Below are positions 1-9,409 of a DNA stretch of 64,000 nucleotides, one piece after another. Location of the stretch: the NCBI RefSeq assembly GCF_000470655.1, contig NC_021921.1, forward strand, positions 1,116,001-1,180,000, read 5' to 3'. Source of the DNA: Halorhabdus tiamatea SARL4B (lineage in GTDB: Archaea; Halobacteriota; Halobacteria; Halobacteriales; Haloarculaceae). Below the pieces are notes generated by a model that was not told where the DNA came from, searched no databases, and was given only the letters and a program-made list of their open reading frames with translations. Position 1 is the stretch's first letter. The number at the start of each line of letters is the position of its first letter. The position numbers were made by a program, and so were the translations under genes.

Positions 1-318
1 TACCTCTATCGGGCGGTCGCACGTCCTGCGATCGTCGACTACATGCGCATCGGCGACCAGGCGGAAGTCTTCGAGATCTCCGTCACCGAGAACGCGCCGA
101 TTGCGGGAAAAACACTCACCGAGGCTGGCGAGGAGGACATCCTTGGGGACGACGTTCTTATCGTGGCCATCGAACGCGAGGGCGAGGACAGCCCGCTGAC
201 GCCCCGCGGGAACATTCAGATCCAGCCGAACGACATGCTGACGGTCTACTCGGCGAGAGGCGCAGATCCGGATCTCACTGACGTCTTCGGGCACTACGAG
301 GACAAAACCGTTCAATAG
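1..318 (+). CDS. TrkA-type RCK protein, C-terminal part (cut by window start)
   Basis: The reading frame is open from base 1 to the stop at 318, so the gene starts upstream of the window. The 105 visible residues are the TrkA-C (RCK_C) ligand-binding half of a regulatory subunit for a Trk/Ktr potassium channel; the Rossmann half is missing. It ends in a tail ('FGHYED...') closely like that of the TrkA at 4819-5508. Bases 1-78 are identical to 5191-5268, after which the two genes diverge, so the pair are recent paralogs or have undergone gene conversion. By context it belongs to the Trk cluster that follows. Family assignment is secure through that paralog; the full length is unknown. Confidence 0.85.
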   Translation, partial: YLYRAVARPAIVDYMRIGDQAEVFEISVTENAPIAGKTLTEAGEEDILGDDVLIVAIEREGEDSPLTPRGNIQIQPNDMLTVYSARGADPDLTDVFGHYEDKTVQ

Positions 319-675
319 CGACCAACGGCTCGCCGCCCGGGTTGTCGTCGTTGCGCGGTAGCGGCTGCTCCCCAGTTTCGGGACGTGGGTCGCGTGACAG
401 ATCGACCCGTCGTGGATTCGCGATCCTCGATGTTCTACCAGTCGCTCCGACAGACCCCATCAGTCCAGTTCAGAAACAGCTCCGTCTACATGCATTTCAA
501 TACTGCTAGGATGACTGAATGCCAAATATAATCGAAATCGGCAACGCTTTCCATAAAATACCGGATTCTTTATATCGATAGAGAAATCACGTAGCTCACG
601 AACACGACGCGACGGCCGCGATGAATACCGGTCAGTCGCCAAAGACGCGTCCAGAGACGGAATGTTGACCCAACT
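319..675. other. intergenic region upstream of trkH
   Basis: No convincing gene in these 357 bases. The first part is GC-rich and the second half is AT-rich. A TATA-like tttatatcg lies at 569-577, which would place a transcription start near 600 and leave a leader of about 75 nt before the trkH start at 676. No terminator or operator was recognised. Confidence 0.6.
569..577 (+). promoter_or_regulatory. TATA box, putative trkH promoter
   Basis: tttatatcg stands out in an AT-rich patch between the truncated trkA and trkH. It is about 100 bases upstream of the ATG, so a leadered transcript is implied, which is less common in haloarchaea. Inferred from sequence only. Confidence 0.4.
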
Positions 676-2322
676 ATGTCCGATTCACCTGCGTCGTTTC
701 GATCCAGAATTGACCGATTGAGCGCCCCCACAGCGGCGAAAACAGTCCTCAGGGACATCGGTGCCCTCCAGGTACTCATCGGGCTGTTGATGCTGATTCC
801 GTTCGTCGTGTCGCTGCTCTACGGGGAGTGGTACAGTGCCGTTTCGTTTCTTATCGGATCAGGTGTCACGGCACTCGTCGGCGGCGTGACGTACAAACTG
901 TGTGAAGACGCGCCCGAGCCAAAGCGCCATCACGCGATGATCGTCGCGGCGCTCGGGTGGCTCGTCACGGCGGCGTTCGGTGCCGTCCCGTTTATTGTCG
1001 CGGCCTACATCACGCCCGAGGGAGTCCTCAACTCGTTCATCCCGGCGGGGGCGGATTATGCGCGTTCGAGCCTCCTCAACTTCCGGGATCCGCTGCACGC
1101 CTTCTTCGAGAGCGTGAGTGGGTACACGACGACCGGCCTGACGATGAGCGTCCACGAACCTTCGATCGGCCACGGCTTTCTGTGGTATCGCTCCCAGATG
1201 CAGTGGATCGGCGGCGCGGGGATGATCGTCCTCTCGCTGGCGATCCTTCGCCAACCGCACGGCACGGCCGGTATCTCGCTCTATCGCTCGGAGGGCCGCG
1301 ACGAGAAGCTGCGGCCGAGCATCGCGGGAACGGCCAAGGCGATCTGGAAGATCTACCTCGGGGTCACTGCGTTGCTTGCCGTCTATCTCGCGGCGGCGAC
1401 GTTTCTCGTCCAGCCGGGCTACGGAATCGAGAACACGATCTTCGACGCGCTCAACCACGCGATGACCGGCCAGTCCACCGGCGGGTTCAGTACCCTCGAT
1501 AACTCCATCGCTGGCTATGGCTCCTACGCGATGGAACTCGTCCACATCCCCGCGATGATCACCGGGGCGATCGCGATCCCGGTCTACTACGGCGCGATCT
1601 CCGAGCGCGACATCCGGGAGTTCACCCGCGACCCGCAGGTTCGGCTGCTGTTCGGGATGTTCGTCGTCGGCGTGATCGGCCTGACGGCCTTCCTGGCCCG
1701 CTGGGTCGGCGTCCCCTATCACGGCGACCCGATCGGCTACGTCGGCCGCGTGGCGACGAGCAAAGCGTTCCGTGATGGCCTCTTCCAGTTCATCAGCGCA
1801 CAGAGCACAACTGGGTGGCAGACCTCCGCGATCGGCGACTGGGTCCCCGGCGGCGTGATGTTCATCGTCTTCGGGGCGATGCTGCTGGGCGGGTCCGCCG
1901 GGGCGACCGTCGGCGGGATCAAGATCCTCCGCGGGTACATCCTCGCCCGCGGGATCGGCTGGGAAGTCTCCCGGTCGTTCCTCCCGGAGCACGCGATCGA
2001 GGACCTCCGCATCGGGGATCGGATCTTCACGGCCGAGGAAGCAAACGACGAGATCCGGGCCGCCGCGACGCTGGCCGTTGCCTACCTCGTCGTGTTGGGC
2101 CTCTCGCTGTTCGTCCTCCTTGCCGTCTTACCGTCGGAGTTCACGCTTGCGGACGCGATCTTCGAGGTCGCGACGGCACAGGGGACCGTCGGACTCTCCT
2201 CGGGCATCACCGGACCGGGGATGCCCGCCGTCGCCGAGATCCTCTTCATCGTCCAGATGTGGATGGGCCGCCTGGAGATCATCCCGATCCTGGTCCTGAT
2301 TTCGAGCCTCTTCAGGCGGTGA
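676..2322 (+). CDS. trkH: TrkH family potassium uptake pore
   Basis: 548-residue polytopic membrane protein of the TrkH/KtrB superfamily, the ion-conducting subunit of Trk K+ uptake. The four selectivity-filter P-loops can be read in order as TTTG (SGYTTTGL), STGG (TGQSTGGF), STTG (SAQSTTGW) and GTVG (TAQGTVGLSSG), followed by the conserved C-terminal 'MGRLEIIP'. Length is normal for the family. TrkA regulators lie on both sides, and the downstream trkA start at 2445 follows after 122 bases, so they are probably co-transcribed or closely linked. High-salt cytoplasm strategies require massive K+ uptake, which fits the multiplicity of Trk genes here. Confidence 0.95.
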   Translation: MSDSPASFRSRIDRLSAPTAAKTVLRDIGALQVLIGLLMLIPFVVSLLYGEWYSAVSFLIGSGVTALVGGVTYKLCEDAPEPKRHHAMIVAALGWLVTAAFGAVPFIVAAYITPEGVLNSFIPAGADYARSSLLNFRDPLHAFFESVSGYTTTGLTMSVHEPSIGHGFLWYRSQMQWIGGAGMIVLSLAILRQPHGTAGISLYRSEGRDEKLRPSIAGTAKAIWKIYLGVTALLAVYLAAATFLVQPGYGIENTIFDALNHAMTGQSTGGFSTLDNSIAGYGSYAMELVHIPAMITGAIAIPVYYGAISERDIREFTRDPQVRLLFGMFVVGVIGLTAFLARWVGVPYHGDPIGYVGRVATSKAFRDGLFQFISAQSTTGWQTSAIGDWVPGGVMFIVFGAMLLGGSAGATVGGIKILRGYILARGIGWEVSRSFLPEHAIEDLRIGDRIFTAEEANDEIRAAATLAVAYLVVLGLSLFVLLAVLPSEFTLADAIFEVATAQGTVGLSSGITGPGMPAVAEILFIVQMWMGRLEIIPILVLISSLFRR

Positions 2323-2444
2323 TCGAGCATGCGCTACCGACCACCATCCAGTCGATCCGTCCACGACGTTCCGGGACCGCCCCCTGCCGGACGACTTCAG
2401 CCCGCCCGCACAGTTTCCCAACCGTCACCCACACCACAGCACCA

Positions 2445-3119
2445 ATGTACGTAATCGTCGTCGGCGCAGGCCGTACGGGAAGTACCGTCATCGAACTCGC
2501 GACCCGGGACGACCACGAGGTGGTCGTCGTCGAGCGCATTCCGGAACTCGCCGAGGAGGTGAGTACGAACTACGACTGTCTGGTCATCAACGCGGACGCA
2601 GCCTCGAAGGACATCCTTGCGGAGGCTGGCATCGAGGAGGCGGACGCCCTCATCTCGACGACCGCCAGTGACTCGACGAACCTCATGATCAGCATGTTCG
2701 GCAAGCAGTACGGCGTCGAGACGCTCGTGAGTTCGATCAACGATCCCGAGAACATCGAGCTGTTCGAGGATCTCGGCGTCAACATCGTCGAGAGCCCCCA
2801 CCGACTCAACGGCCAGTACCTCTACCGGGCCGTCCAGCACCCGGCAATTCAGGACTTCATGTCGATCGCCGGCGAGGCCGAGATCTTCGAGGCGTCGGTC
2901 GAAGCCGGCGCGCCGATCGCCGGGCTGAGCCTGATCGACGCCGACCGGGAGGACTTGCTGCCCGAGGAGACGATCATCGTCGCCATCGTCCGGGCGAACG
3001 GTGAGTTGCTCATCCCGCAGGGTGAGACCGAGTTCCAGGCTGGCGACACCGTCACGATCTTCGCCAGGAACGGGGCTCGAAACGGGATCACCGAGCAGTT
3101 CGTAGGTGACGGCCCATGA
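2445..3119 (+). CDS. trkA: TrkA potassium channel regulator (RCK_N + RCK_C)
   Basis: 224 residues. The N-terminus has a Rossmann nucleotide-binding motif VGAGRTG at residues 5-11 followed by an acidic residue at the end of beta-2 (VVVVE); the C-terminal third is an RCK_C domain. It binds NAD(H)/ATP-type ligands on the cytoplasmic face and gates TrkH. The open frame extends upstream to 1815 but overlaps trkH; the start at 2445 gives the canonical 'MYVIVVGAG' and is chosen for that reason. Its stop overlaps the start of the following Usp gene (ATGA), implying translational coupling. Confidence 0.95.
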   Translation: MYVIVVGAGRTGSTVIELATRDDHEVVVVERIPELAEEVSTNYDCLVINADAASKDILAEAGIEEADALISTTASDSTNLMISMFGKQYGVETLVSSINDPENIELFEDLGVNIVESPHRLNGQYLYRAVQHPAIQDFMSIAGEAEIFEASVEAGAPIAGLSLIDADREDLLPEETIIVAIVRANGELLIPQGETEFQAGDTVTIFARNGARNGITEQFVGDGP

Positions 3120-4249
3120 CTGACGAGCCACCCGACGTGCGGATCACCGTCGATAGCGAGAGTGACGGTTCGGAGTCCGACCCGTACCTCCACGAGGGGC
3201 CGCGAGTTCACACGCCGGAGCATACCCTCGTCGTCCCCGTCACCGAGACGCTACTCGATGGGAGTTCCGGGATCGACGTCCAGCGGTTCCTCCGGACGGC
3301 GACGGCACTCGCGGCGGACAACGACGGCCGGGTGTTACTGTTCGGCGTCGAGGCTGTCGGGAGCGAGTCGGCCCTGGAAACTGTCCGGGAACACAGCCGG
3401 ACGGCCCAGCCGGCCGACGACCGGGACGCCGTCGTCGAGACCGTCGAGAAACGCCGCCGGCAACTCGCACAGATCGCGGACGTGGCCCACCAGCTGGATC
3501 CGGAGGTTCCGGTCCATGCGGTCGTCCGGGCGACCACGGACACCACGGCGGCGATTCTCGACGCAGGCGACGACAGCAGTGGTACGGCGATCCTGCTGGC
3601 CCGCGGGACTGGCCTCGACGACGGGTGGCTCCTCGCCCGGAGTACGGTCGATGTCGTCCTGGCGGACGCCGAGTGTAACGTGTTCGTCGAGAACATCGGC
3701 TCGCCCGGCGGGGACAACGCCCTGTACGTGCCGGACGTCTCGGAGCACGTCGTCGCGTCGCTCTCGGAGTCGGACGCGGAGCCGATCGATTCGATCCTCC
3801 TGGCGGTCAACGACGGACCACACGCGGCCCTCGCAACAGAAGCGGCACGGGCCGTAGCCAGCGCGGCCGACGCCTCGATCACCGTTCTGCACGTCGTCTC
3901 TGACGAGGACGGTCCCCAGGCGACATCCGATGGGTATGACCTGCTGAAGTTCACCGAGAGCATCATCGGCGAGGATGTGCCGGTCGAGACGGAACTCAGA
4001 GAAGCGGCCGACGAGACCGAGGAGATCCTCGCGGAAGCGACGGCCCACGACGTCGTCACGATCGGCGCCCCCGAGGAGCAGTCCCGGCTGGAGGGGCTCG
4101 TGTTCAACTCCATCCAGCAAACGCTTTCGACACAGAGTGAGGCCACTGTCCTCATGGCCCGAGACACCGATCGAACGATGCGCTCGCTCTATTACCGATG
4201 GAAGAACGGTATCGAGTCGGCCGACGAGGAAAGCGAGTCGACTAACTGA
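3116..4249 (+). CDS. Universal stress protein-like protein, probably two Usp domains
   Basis: 377-residue acidic soluble protein. The C-terminal half (from about residue 225, 'DSILLAVNDGPHAALA') is a UspA alpha/beta domain ending in a typical 'EATVLMAR' strand; the N-terminal half looks like a second, more diverged Usp fold. The usual ATP-binding G-x2-G-x9-G-S/T loop is degenerate (GAPEEQSRLEGLVFNS). It starts on the last bases of trkA (4-bp overlap), so it is translated with the Trk regulator. Usp domains commonly associate with transporters as nucleotide sensors; here a role in K+ uptake control is inferred from position only. Confidence 0.8.
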   Translation: MTDEPPDVRITVDSESDGSESDPYLHEGPRVHTPEHTLVVPVTETLLDGSSGIDVQRFLRTATALAADNDGRVLLFGVEAVGSESALETVREHSRTAQPADDRDAVVETVEKRRRQLAQIADVAHQLDPEVPVHAVVRATTDTTAAILDAGDDSSGTAILLARGTGLDDGWLLARSTVDVVLADAECNVFVENIGSPGGDNALYVPDVSEHVVASLSESDAEPIDSILLAVNDGPHAALATEAARAVASAADASITVLHVVSDEDGPQATSDGYDLLKFTESIIGEDVPVETELREAADETEEILAEATAHDVVTIGAPEEQSRLEGLVFNSIQQTLSTQSEATVLMARDTDRTMRSLYYRWKNGIESADEESESTN

Positions 4250-4258
4250 CTCAAACCG

Positions 4259-4608
4259 CGGACGGCAGTTCGGTATCTCCAGATCGGCGATCGTCGACTC
4301 GACGAGGAGCAGGCCAATCGGGAATTCACCGAGGCGGCGGTGGTCACCATCCTCTGGATTTCGTTTCTCGCGATCGGCGTCGCCGTCCACTTCGCGTGTT
4401 GTCCCCCGACCATCCCCTCGAATACGTCATCTTCGACGTGATGAGCGCCCAGAGCAACGTCGGGCTCGACTCCGGGACCACCGGACCGACCATGCCCGCC
4501 ACCGCCAACAGAATGTTGATCGTCAACATGTGGGTCGGTCGCCTGGAGATCATCCCCATCGCGGTGTTGCTCGGGGCGATCTTCCAGCGCTTGGATCTGT
4601 TTCGATAA
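4259..4608 (+). pseudogene. trkH remnant (C-terminal part only, frameshifted)
   Basis: Directly after the Usp gene the DNA encodes the last ~115 residues of a TrkH in two frames. From about 4262 one frame reads TAVRYLQIGDRRLDEEQAN, matching the TrkH at 5595 (SAVRRLDIDGRRLTEEEVN). Near 4390 the homology switches frame and continues with the P-loop 'SAQSNVGLDSG' and 'VGRLEIIPIAVLL' to the stop at 4608. No start codon, the first ~75% of the gene is absent, and a frameshift is needed, so it cannot encode a pore. It shows that the ancestral unit here was trkA-usp-trkH or similar, with the pore lost by deletion. Confidence 0.85.
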
Positions 4609-4818
4609 CGAACACGTGGACGACGACTGACCGATACGACTCGGTGAGATAACCGCAATTGGGGCGTGAAAGCGTGCTGTGTGGCCGGGACCGGTGTCGT
4701 CGGCAACTTCGTCATCTATTAACCGATCCATCCAGTGCATCCGTCCATGAACGGAGTCGTCGCGACGAACGGACGTTCCGAACGCCTCGAACGCGCGAGG
4801 CAGGGGGCTTGATCGCGC

Positions 4819-5508
4819 ATGTACATCGTCATCGTGGGCGCGGGCGACATCGGCACGCCACTCATCGAGATTGCGACGCGATCCGGCAACGAGGTCGTCG
4901 TCATCGAGCGCGACACCGAGCGGGCCAATCGGGCCGCGGACCGTTTCGACTGTCTCGTCCTCGAAGCCGACGCCACCACCAACGCGACGCTCGAAGACGC
5001 AGGCATCGAGCGGGCCGACGCCGTCGTCTCGACGACCGACCGGGACGCGACCAACGTCATGGTGTGTCTGCTCGCCAAGGAGTACGGCGTGCCGTCGATC
5101 CTCTCGGTCGTCCACGATCCCGAGCACATGAACCTCTTCGAGCAGATCGGCGTCAACACGATGGAGAATCCCCAGCAACTCATCGCCGAGTACCTCTATC
5201 GGGCGGTCGCACGTCCTGCGATCGTCGACTACATGCGCATCGGCGACCAGGCGGAAGTCTTCGAGATCAGCGTCACGGAGAACGCACCTGTCGCGGGGAA
5301 GACCCTCCAGGAGACTGCCGACGAGGATTTACTTTCGGACGACATACTCATCGTCGCGATCGAACGTGACGGTGCGAACGCGCCGATCACACCGCGTGGG
5401 AACACGACCATCCATGCGGGCGATGTCCTGACCGTCTACTCGGCCGTGGGAGCCGAACCGGAGATCACGGACATCTTCGGCCATTACGAAGATCGGGTCG
5501 ACGAGTGA
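4819..5508 (+). CDS. trkA: TrkA potassium channel regulator (RCK_N + RCK_C)
   Basis: 229 residues with VGAGDIG at residues 5-11, an acidic beta-2 end (VVVIE) and an RCK_C domain in the last third. It precedes the trkH at 5595 by 86 bases and is likely its partner. Bases 5191-5268 are identical to the first 78 bases of the window, which encode the same part of the truncated TrkA there. The ATG at 4819 gives the standard family N-terminus 'MYIVIVGAG'. Confidence 0.95.
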   Translation: MYIVIVGAGDIGTPLIEIATRSGNEVVVIERDTERANRAADRFDCLVLEADATTNATLEDAGIERADAVVSTTDRDATNVMVCLLAKEYGVPSILSVVHDPEHMNLFEQIGVNTMENPQQLIAEYLYRAVARPAIVDYMRIGDQAEVFEISVTENAPVAGKTLQETADEDLLSDDILIVAIERDGANAPITPRGNTTIHAGDVLTVYSAVGAEPEITDIFGHYEDRVDE

Positions 5509-5594
5509 GACAGGATGAGTACAGGATCGAAGCCTAACCGGCGCAATCGGACACTGGCGGCGAACGCCACCGCGGGCACCGCGGGGACACAACC

Positions 5595-7136
5595 ATGAAC
5601 CGGACGACGGCGACCATCGGACGCGACGTCGGACGGATCCTCGAAGCACTCGGCGGGCTGATGGCCGTCTCGGTGGTCGTCCCGCTCGTCTGGGGCGAGT
5701 GGTTCGGGGTACTGGCCTTCGGAGTGGCTGGGATCGTCCCGTTCGCCGTCGGTTACGGACTCCACCATCGGTTCAGGGACGCCGACTCGCCCTCGCGGCT
5801 GCACGGCATGATCGTCGCCGCGACGGGGTGGCTGTTCGTGGGCGTCTTCGGGTCGGTTCCCTTCTTGCTGGTCGCCTGGGGCGTCCACCTCGGCCTCCCG
5901 ACGGGGCTGGAAGGGACGCCGACACTCGCGGCCTTCCGGGACCCGCTGAACGCCATCTTCGAGAGCATGAGCGGCTTCACCGGGACCGGCCTGACGATGA
6001 CCGACAACGAGGAAGTCCTCCCGCGGACGCTGCAGTGGTGGCGGACGTTCAGTGAGTGGATCGGCGGCGTGGGCGTGATCGTCCTCACGACGGCGATCCT
6101 GTCCCGACCCGGATCTGGGTCGCTCACCCTCTACAAAAGTGAGGCGCGATCCGAGAAGATCCACCCGAGCATCGTCTCGACGGTCCGGACGATCTGGTGG
6201 ATTTTCATCCTCTTTACGTTCGTCTCGATCCTCGCGCTATTCGCGGCCGGCATGCCGCTCTGGGACGCGATCAACCACGCGATGACCGGGCTGGCGACGG
6301 GCGGGTTCTCGATCACCGACAACTCGATTGCGACCTACGACAGCGCCGTGATCGACGGCGTGTTGATCCCGATCATGCTGCTCGGCTCGATTGCCTTCCC
6401 GGTCCACTACCTCATCCTGCAGGGCGACATCCGGAACCTCTACGAGGATCTCCAGACCCGGTGGGTGTTCATCTACATGAGTCTGGGGTCGGCGTTGCTG
6501 GGGGCGTTCCTCTACGTCGGTCCCTACGACACCCCCCTGTCCGCGCTGCGCTACAGCGGCTTTCAGTTCGTCTCGGCGGCGACCTGTACGGGCTTTCAGA
6601 CCGCCGTCGACACGACGAACGTCGCCCTGGGTTCGTGGCCGGCCCAGGCCCAGCTGCTGGTGGCCTTCGGCATGTTCGTCGGCGGGGCAGCGGGGTCGAC
6701 CGTCGGCGGGATCAAACTCATCCGTGGATTGACCCTGATCAAGGGGATTCGCTACAAGATCGGTGACGTGTTCTACCCCGACAGCGCCGTCCGTCGGCTC
6801 GACATCGACGGGCGTCGGCTCACCGAAGAAGAAGTCAACCGGGAGTTCGTCGAGGCGGCGATCATCGCCGTCCTCTGGACGACGTTTCTCGTCGTCGGCA
6901 CGTTTCTCTTGCTGGTCGTCTTGCCCGCAGAGGAGTTCTCGCTTTCGAACGCGTTCTTCGAGGTCGCCAGCGCCCAGGGCAACGTCGGCCTCTCCTCGGG
7001 TATCACCGGGCCTGAATCGCTCCCGACCCTCGGCAAAATATCCTTCCTCGGACACATGTGGATCGGTCGCCTGGAGATCATCCCCGTCCTGGTCGCGCTT
7101 CGGACGCTGTTGCGTCGCGGGGGGATGTATCAATGA
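5595..7136 (+). CDS. trkH: TrkH family potassium uptake pore
   Basis: 513-residue membrane protein, second complete TrkH. P-loops in order: SGFTGTGL, TGLATGGF, SAATCTGF and SAQGNVGLSSG; C-terminal 'IGRLEIIPV' conserved. The third filter loop has Cys-Thr-Gly where the other pore has Thr-Thr-Gly. The stop codon overlaps the start of a small membrane protein gene (ATGA, 7133-7136), so the two are translationally coupled, and the matching TrkA lies just upstream. Confidence 0.95.
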   Translation: MNRTTATIGRDVGRILEALGGLMAVSVVVPLVWGEWFGVLAFGVAGIVPFAVGYGLHHRFRDADSPSRLHGMIVAATGWLFVGVFGSVPFLLVAWGVHLGLPTGLEGTPTLAAFRDPLNAIFESMSGFTGTGLTMTDNEEVLPRTLQWWRTFSEWIGGVGVIVLTTAILSRPGSGSLTLYKSEARSEKIHPSIVSTVRTIWWIFILFTFVSILALFAAGMPLWDAINHAMTGLATGGFSITDNSIATYDSAVIDGVLIPIMLLGSIAFPVHYLILQGDIRNLYEDLQTRWVFIYMSLGSALLGAFLYVGPYDTPLSALRYSGFQFVSAATCTGFQTAVDTTNVALGSWPAQAQLLVAFGMFVGGAAGSTVGGIKLIRGLTLIKGIRYKIGDVFYPDSAVRRLDIDGRRLTEEEVNREFVEAAIIAVLWTTFLVVGTFLLLVVLPAEEFSLSNAFFEVASAQGNVGLSSGITGPESLPTLGKISFLGHMWIGRLEIIPVLVALRTLLRRGGMYQ

Positions 7137-7351
7137 AGTTCTCGAAGATGCCGTTCGTCTCGGCCGTCCTCGAGTCCGGGGCCGACGACCACGTCTACGA
7201 CGGACTGTTGCTGATTGGTCCCGTCGTGATTCTCCTGATCGCGGTCCTCGAACCCATACTCGCCCTCTCCGGGGTCGCCCAAGCGCTCGCGATCGCGTAC
7301 GTGACGGCGTTCGTCGTCTACGTGCTCTATCGCGGTGTACGTGCGAACTGA
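7133..7351 (+). CDS. Small membrane protein coupled to trkH
   Basis: 72 residues with two hydrophobic segments (roughly residues 24-45 and 48-67) and a basic C-terminus. The ATG at 7133 overlaps the trkH stop by 4 bases, which fixes the start; the open frame upstream is inside trkH. No family recognised. The tight coupling suggests an accessory or stabilising subunit of the K+ transporter, but this is inference from position. Confidence 0.75.
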   Translation: MKFSKMPFVSAVLESGADDHVYDGLLLIGPVVILLIAVLEPILALSGVAQALAIAYVTAFVVYVLYRGVRAN

Positions 7352-7476
7352 GGGCGTCGATCTCGTATGGCCGCCGTTCACCCGAACTGGAACGAATCCG
7401 ATCGACCCTGAAGGGGACCAGTCAATCGGGCAGTGAATTGCCCTACTTGGTATGTGAACTGAAAGTATGCCAAAGC

Positions 7477-7485
7477 CTTAAGTGT
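7477..7485 (+). promoter_or_regulatory. TATA box of the TFB gene
   Basis: ccttaagtg lies about 27-35 bases before the ATG at 7512, the distance expected for a leaderless haloarchaeal transcript starting at or just before the start codon. Purine-rich 'aaag' immediately upstream could be the BRE. Confidence 0.5.
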
Positions 7486-7511
7486 GATTACACTGCTACT
7501 ATATAAGTGCG

Positions 7512-8477
7512 ATGACACGGTCTACCCGCCAGCGGGAGCGCGAGCGCGAATCCGAGACCGAAACCGACGAACAAGAGGGGGTGGAGGAGTGTCCGGAGTG
7601 CGGATCCGATAGCCTGGTGAAGGACGCGGACCGGGGTGAGTTGATCTGTGAGGACTGTGGGCTGGTCGTCGAGGAGGGCAACATCGACCCCGGCCCCGAG
7701 TGGCGGGCGTTCAACCACCAGGAACGCCAGGAGAAGTCCCGCGTGGGTGCGCCGACGACCCAGACGATGCACGACAAGGGGCTGACGACCACTATCGACT
7801 GGAAGGACAAGGACGCCTACGGCCGGTCGATCTCGAGCAAGAAGCGCAGCCAGATGCACCGCCTGCGAAAGTGGCAGGAACGCATCCGGACGAAGGACGC
7901 CGGCGAGCGCAACCTCCAGTTCGCCCTGAGCGAGATCGACCGGATGGCCTCGGCGCTGGGCGTCCCCCGTTCGGTTCGGGAGGTCGCCTCGGTCATCTAT
8001 CGCCGGGCGCTGGACGACGACCTCATCCGTGGCCGATCGATCGAGGGCGTCGCCACCTCGGCGCTGTATGCCGCCTGTCGGAAAGAAGGCATCCCCCGCA
8101 GCTTAGAGGAGATCAGCGAAGTATCGCGGGTCGAACGCAAGGAGATCGGCCGCACCTATCGGTACATCTCCCAGGAACTCGGCCTCGAGATGGAGCCCGT
8201 CGACCCCAAGAAGTACGTCCCCCGGTTCTGTTCGGAACTCGAACTGAGCGAGGAAGTCCAGAGCAAAGCCAACGAGATCATCGAGACCACCGCCGAGAAG
8301 GGGCTGCTGTCGGGCAAATCCCCGACGGGCTACGCCGCCGCCGCGATCTACGCCGCCTCGCTCCTGTGCAACGAGAAGAAGACCCAGCGGGAGGTCGCCG
8401 ACGTCGCCCAGGTGACGGAAGTCACGATCCGCAACCGGTATCAGGAGCAGATCGAGGCGATGGGCATCCACAGCTGA
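7512..8477 (+). CDS. tfb: Transcription initiation factor IIB (TFB)
   Basis: 321 residues. N-terminal zinc ribbon with Cys27, Cys30, Cys46 and Cys49, a B-finger/linker region, then two cyclin-like repeats (about 115-215 and 215-315) that bind TBP-DNA and BRE. It recruits RNA polymerase to promoters. Haloarchaea usually carry several TFB paralogs; this one has a charged N-terminal extension ([14 protein letters not shown]) before the ribbon. Monocistronic by context, with its own TATA box. The TBP gene is 16 kb away in this window. Confidence 0.97.
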   Translation: MTRSTRQRERERESETETDEQEGVEECPECGSDSLVKDADRGELICEDCGLVVEEGNIDPGPEWRAFNHQERQEKSRVGAPTTQTMHDKGLTTTIDWKDKDAYGRSISSKKRSQMHRLRKWQERIRTKDAGERNLQFALSEIDRMASALGVPRSVREVASVIYRRALDDDLIRGRSIEGVATSALYAACRKEGIPRSLEEISEVSRVERKEIGRTYRYISQELGLEMEPVDPKKYVPRFCSELELSEEVQSKANEIIETTAEKGLLSGKSPTGYAAAAIYAASLLCNEKKTQREVADVAQVTEVTIRNRYQEQIEAMGIHS

Positions 8478-8577
8478 GTTTTCACGCTGCTCGATCGAAC
8501 CCGTCCCGTCGACGGTTCTCGTCCATCACTCCCGGCCAGCGAACGACGAGCGCGAAAAGAGCAAGTGCCCCGCCCGC

Positions 8578-8919
8578 TCAGGGACGGCGATACAGCGAGT
8601 AGGTGATGAACGCGAGCCCGACGAACTGCGAGACCCGGGCGAGGAGGCGGATCGGGGTTTCGAAGTTCGACGGGAAAACGTCCCATCGAAGCAACAGCGT
8701 CCCGAAGGCCGCCACCGAGAACGACACCGCCGTCAACAGGATGAGCCCGATCGAGAGGTATCGCATCGACGTACTCTCGTGGCGGCGAAAACCCCGGTAG
8801 GCCTGGTAGCCGATCACCAACCCCAGGACAGCGGAGGCCAGCGGAATCGAGATAGTAGCGACCTCGACGGGGTCGACAGCGCCGACGAGCGGGGACGGAA
8901 ACGCTGTCGCGGCGATCAT
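8578..8919 (-). CDS. Small three-helix membrane protein paired with a winged-helix regulator
   Basis: 113 residues from the ATG at 8919, with three hydrophobic helices (residues about 20-42, 58-80, 92-110). The upstream GTG at 8931 is possible, but the ATG overlaps the stop of the preceding regulator gene by 4 bases (ATGA), which favours it. This membrane-protein/winged-helix pair resembles a recurrent haloarchaeal gene pair (DUF7521-like); the function is unknown. Confidence 0.75.
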   Translation of the reverse strand: MIAATAFPSPLVGAVDPVEVATISIPLASAVLGLVIGYQAYRGFRRHESTSMRYLSIGLILLTAVSFSVAAFGTLLLRWDVFPSNFETPIRLLARVSQFVGLAFITYSLYRRP

Positions 8920-9269
8920 AGGTCTTGCCACATCCTGGTGAAGCGATCGGCCGGGTCTTCCTCGGCCGGTTGGCGTCGTTCGAGTTCGACCCGGTACTCA
9001 CCGTCGTCGAAGGTGACGGTCACCGACTCCAGGCGGGAGACGTAGACGCTGTAGTGGTGGCCGTCCGGATCGAACTGCGTCTGTTCGTCGATCAGATCGT
9101 GAGTTTTCAGCCGGTCGACGCGCCGGTAGATCGTCGAGTCCGAGGCGTCACAGTGCTGGCTGAGTCGTTCTGCTGACATGGGTTGGGCACTCGTGGCTGC
9201 GAGGATTTCGCGGGCGTAGTCGTCCTCGAGGAGGGCGAGCAATTCGGCGTCGTCGCTGTCGCCGCTCAC
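8916..9269 (-). CDS. ArsR-type winged-helix transcriptional regulator
   Basis: 117 residues. Residues about 5-65 form a winged helix: 'YAREILAATSAQPMSAERL' is helix 1-2 and 'DASDSTIYRRVDRLKTHDLI' the recognition helix and following helix, ending in a beta wing and a short C-terminal strand domain. No metal-binding cysteines apart from one at about residue 40, so it is not an obvious metal sensor. It heads a two-gene minus-strand operon with the membrane protein at 8578. Confidence 0.85.
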   Translation of the reverse strand: MSGDSDDAELLALLEDDYAREILAATSAQPMSAERLSQHCDASDSTIYRRVDRLKTHDLIDEQTQFDPDGHHYSVYVSRLESVTVTFDDGEYRVELERRQPAEEDPADRFTRMWQDL

Positions 9270-9409
9270 GACCCAGACTCACTGCGCGGACGCTTAAAAA
9301 CCCGCCCCCGACTGCCGAGGCTGGGACCGTGGCCCCCTCGATTGGCGACTTCGAGGCGGCATTCGACGCGAGGGCAAGGTTCCTTATCGGCCGGAACCAA
9401 CGGACTGGC

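Noticed and set aside
859-1992. Long minus-strand frame opposite trkH
   Set aside because: Shadow of a GC-rich gene; composition is Arg/Asp-rich with no fold, and trkH on the plus strand is certain.
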